A stretch of DNA of 64,000 nucleotides from Nereocystis luetkeana (lineage: Eukaryota; Sar; Phaeophyceae; Laminariales; Laminariaceae): NCBI GenBank assembly GCA_031213475.1, contig JARUPZ010000015.1, positions 8,274,528-8,338,527 on the forward strand, written 5' to 3'. A program made the position numbers and the translations under genes. Of this stretch, positions 63,404 to 64,000 are shown piece by piece. The notes under the pieces were generated by a model. It did no database searches. It saw nothing but the letters and a program-made list of their open reading frames with translations, and had not been told where the DNA came from. Within the stretch, counting starts at the first letter, position 1. Every line of letters starts with the position of its first letter.

Positions 63404-63424
63404 GTGGGCCTTTGAGAGCGCTTT

Positions 63425-64000
63425 GCGTACAGGCATGCACACATAGCACATACAAGCGTGCATGCACATTCAGCACATCAAAACGGGCATGCATGTTCAT
63501 GACATACAAACGGGCTTACACATGCAGCAAACACAAACCTATCTTCAAACAATCAACACATTCGAGCCAACATGTAAACAATCAACACATAAAAACGGGC
63601 ATGCACATACAGCACATGAACACGGTCATGCACGTTCAAAACATACAAACGAGCACACACATGCAGCAGATACAAACGGACATGCAAACAATCAACATGT
63701 TGAAACGGACATGCGGACAATCAACACGTGGTGAAACGGACATGCGGGCAATCAACACATGCAAACGGACATGCACTTACAGCACATACAAACGGTCATG
63801 CACTTTCGAAAACATACTAACGGCCATAAACACAGAGCAGATACATACGGGTATGCAAACAATCAACACATAGAAACGGAAACGCAAACAATCAACACAG
63901 AGAAACGGGCATGCAAACAACCAACACATACAAATGGGTATGCACACAATCAACGCATACCAACGAACATGCAAACAATCAACGCATACAAACGGACATG
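63425..64000 (+). repeat. ~30-bp minisatellite to the window end
   Basis: Two alternating unit types, AAACGGGCATGCACATACAG with CACATAC, and AAACGGACATGCAAACAATC with AACACAT. It starts 22 bp after the exon 39 donor and runs off the window. The period is close to a multiple of three, so more than one frame stays open and gives false His/Thr/Gln-rich ORFs. Confidence 0.92.

Noticed and set aside
63412-63873. 153-codon plus-strand ORF rich in His, Thr and Gln
   Set aside because: Minisatellite with near-multiple-of-three period lying after the exon 39 donor; more than one frame is open.

Overview
The window is eukaryotic nuclear DNA. It has one very long, intron-rich gene on the + strand that enters from the left and leaves at the right. 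Translated exon by exon, it is a homologue of DNA-PKcs (PRKDC), the giant PI3K-related kinase of non-homologous end joining. I model 39 exons plus 3 weaker candidates between about 3.4 and 63.4 kb, roughly 8.4 kb of coding sequence (about 2,800 codons) in about 60 kb. They match, in order, approximately residues 500-2,550 of the human protein, i.e. the HEAT-repeat circular cradle. The N-terminal arm is mostly upstream, and the FAT, kinase and FATC domains must lie downstream. Human comparisons are from memory, not from a search.

The main support for the model is the reading-frame chain. Almost every junction joins in phase across introns of 0.1-3 kb with GT..AG borders, and each exon continues the DNA-PKcs alignment where the last one stopped. 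Weak points are the sequence upstream of 3463, the junction between 32.0 and 33.5 kb, and the stretches 51.4-53.6 kb and 54.9-57.9 kb. The linker in the 812-bp exon at 40460-41271 corresponds to the human PQR autophosphorylation region. It carries five Ser-Gln sites, including one with the same five residues (SYSSQ) as human Ser2056.

The organism is not certain. Long introns, donors that are mostly GTG, dense palindromic mobile elements, poly-C tracts and a TTAGGG-like patch would suit a brown-alga-like stramenopile or another large-genome protist. This is inference.

The introns are full of repeats. (A) There are 13 copies of a ~110-bp hairpin MITE with TA-bounded ends (TTACGGGGGACCATAG), plus a diverged sister family. 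(B) Six ~95-bp palindromes are built on GTCCCGTTTTGGGGAC. (C) About eleven copies of a ~250-bp AGATCATCTACAGAT-rich element occur in both orientations. (D, E, F, G) Four further dispersed families are present; family G forms a 370-bp inverted repeat around a candidate exon. There is also a ~32-bp satellite with a CACACGTGTG core, a terminal minisatellite, and several local tandem duplications, some of which copy intron ends or exon pieces. No rRNA, convincing tRNA, CRISPR array or second protein gene was found.
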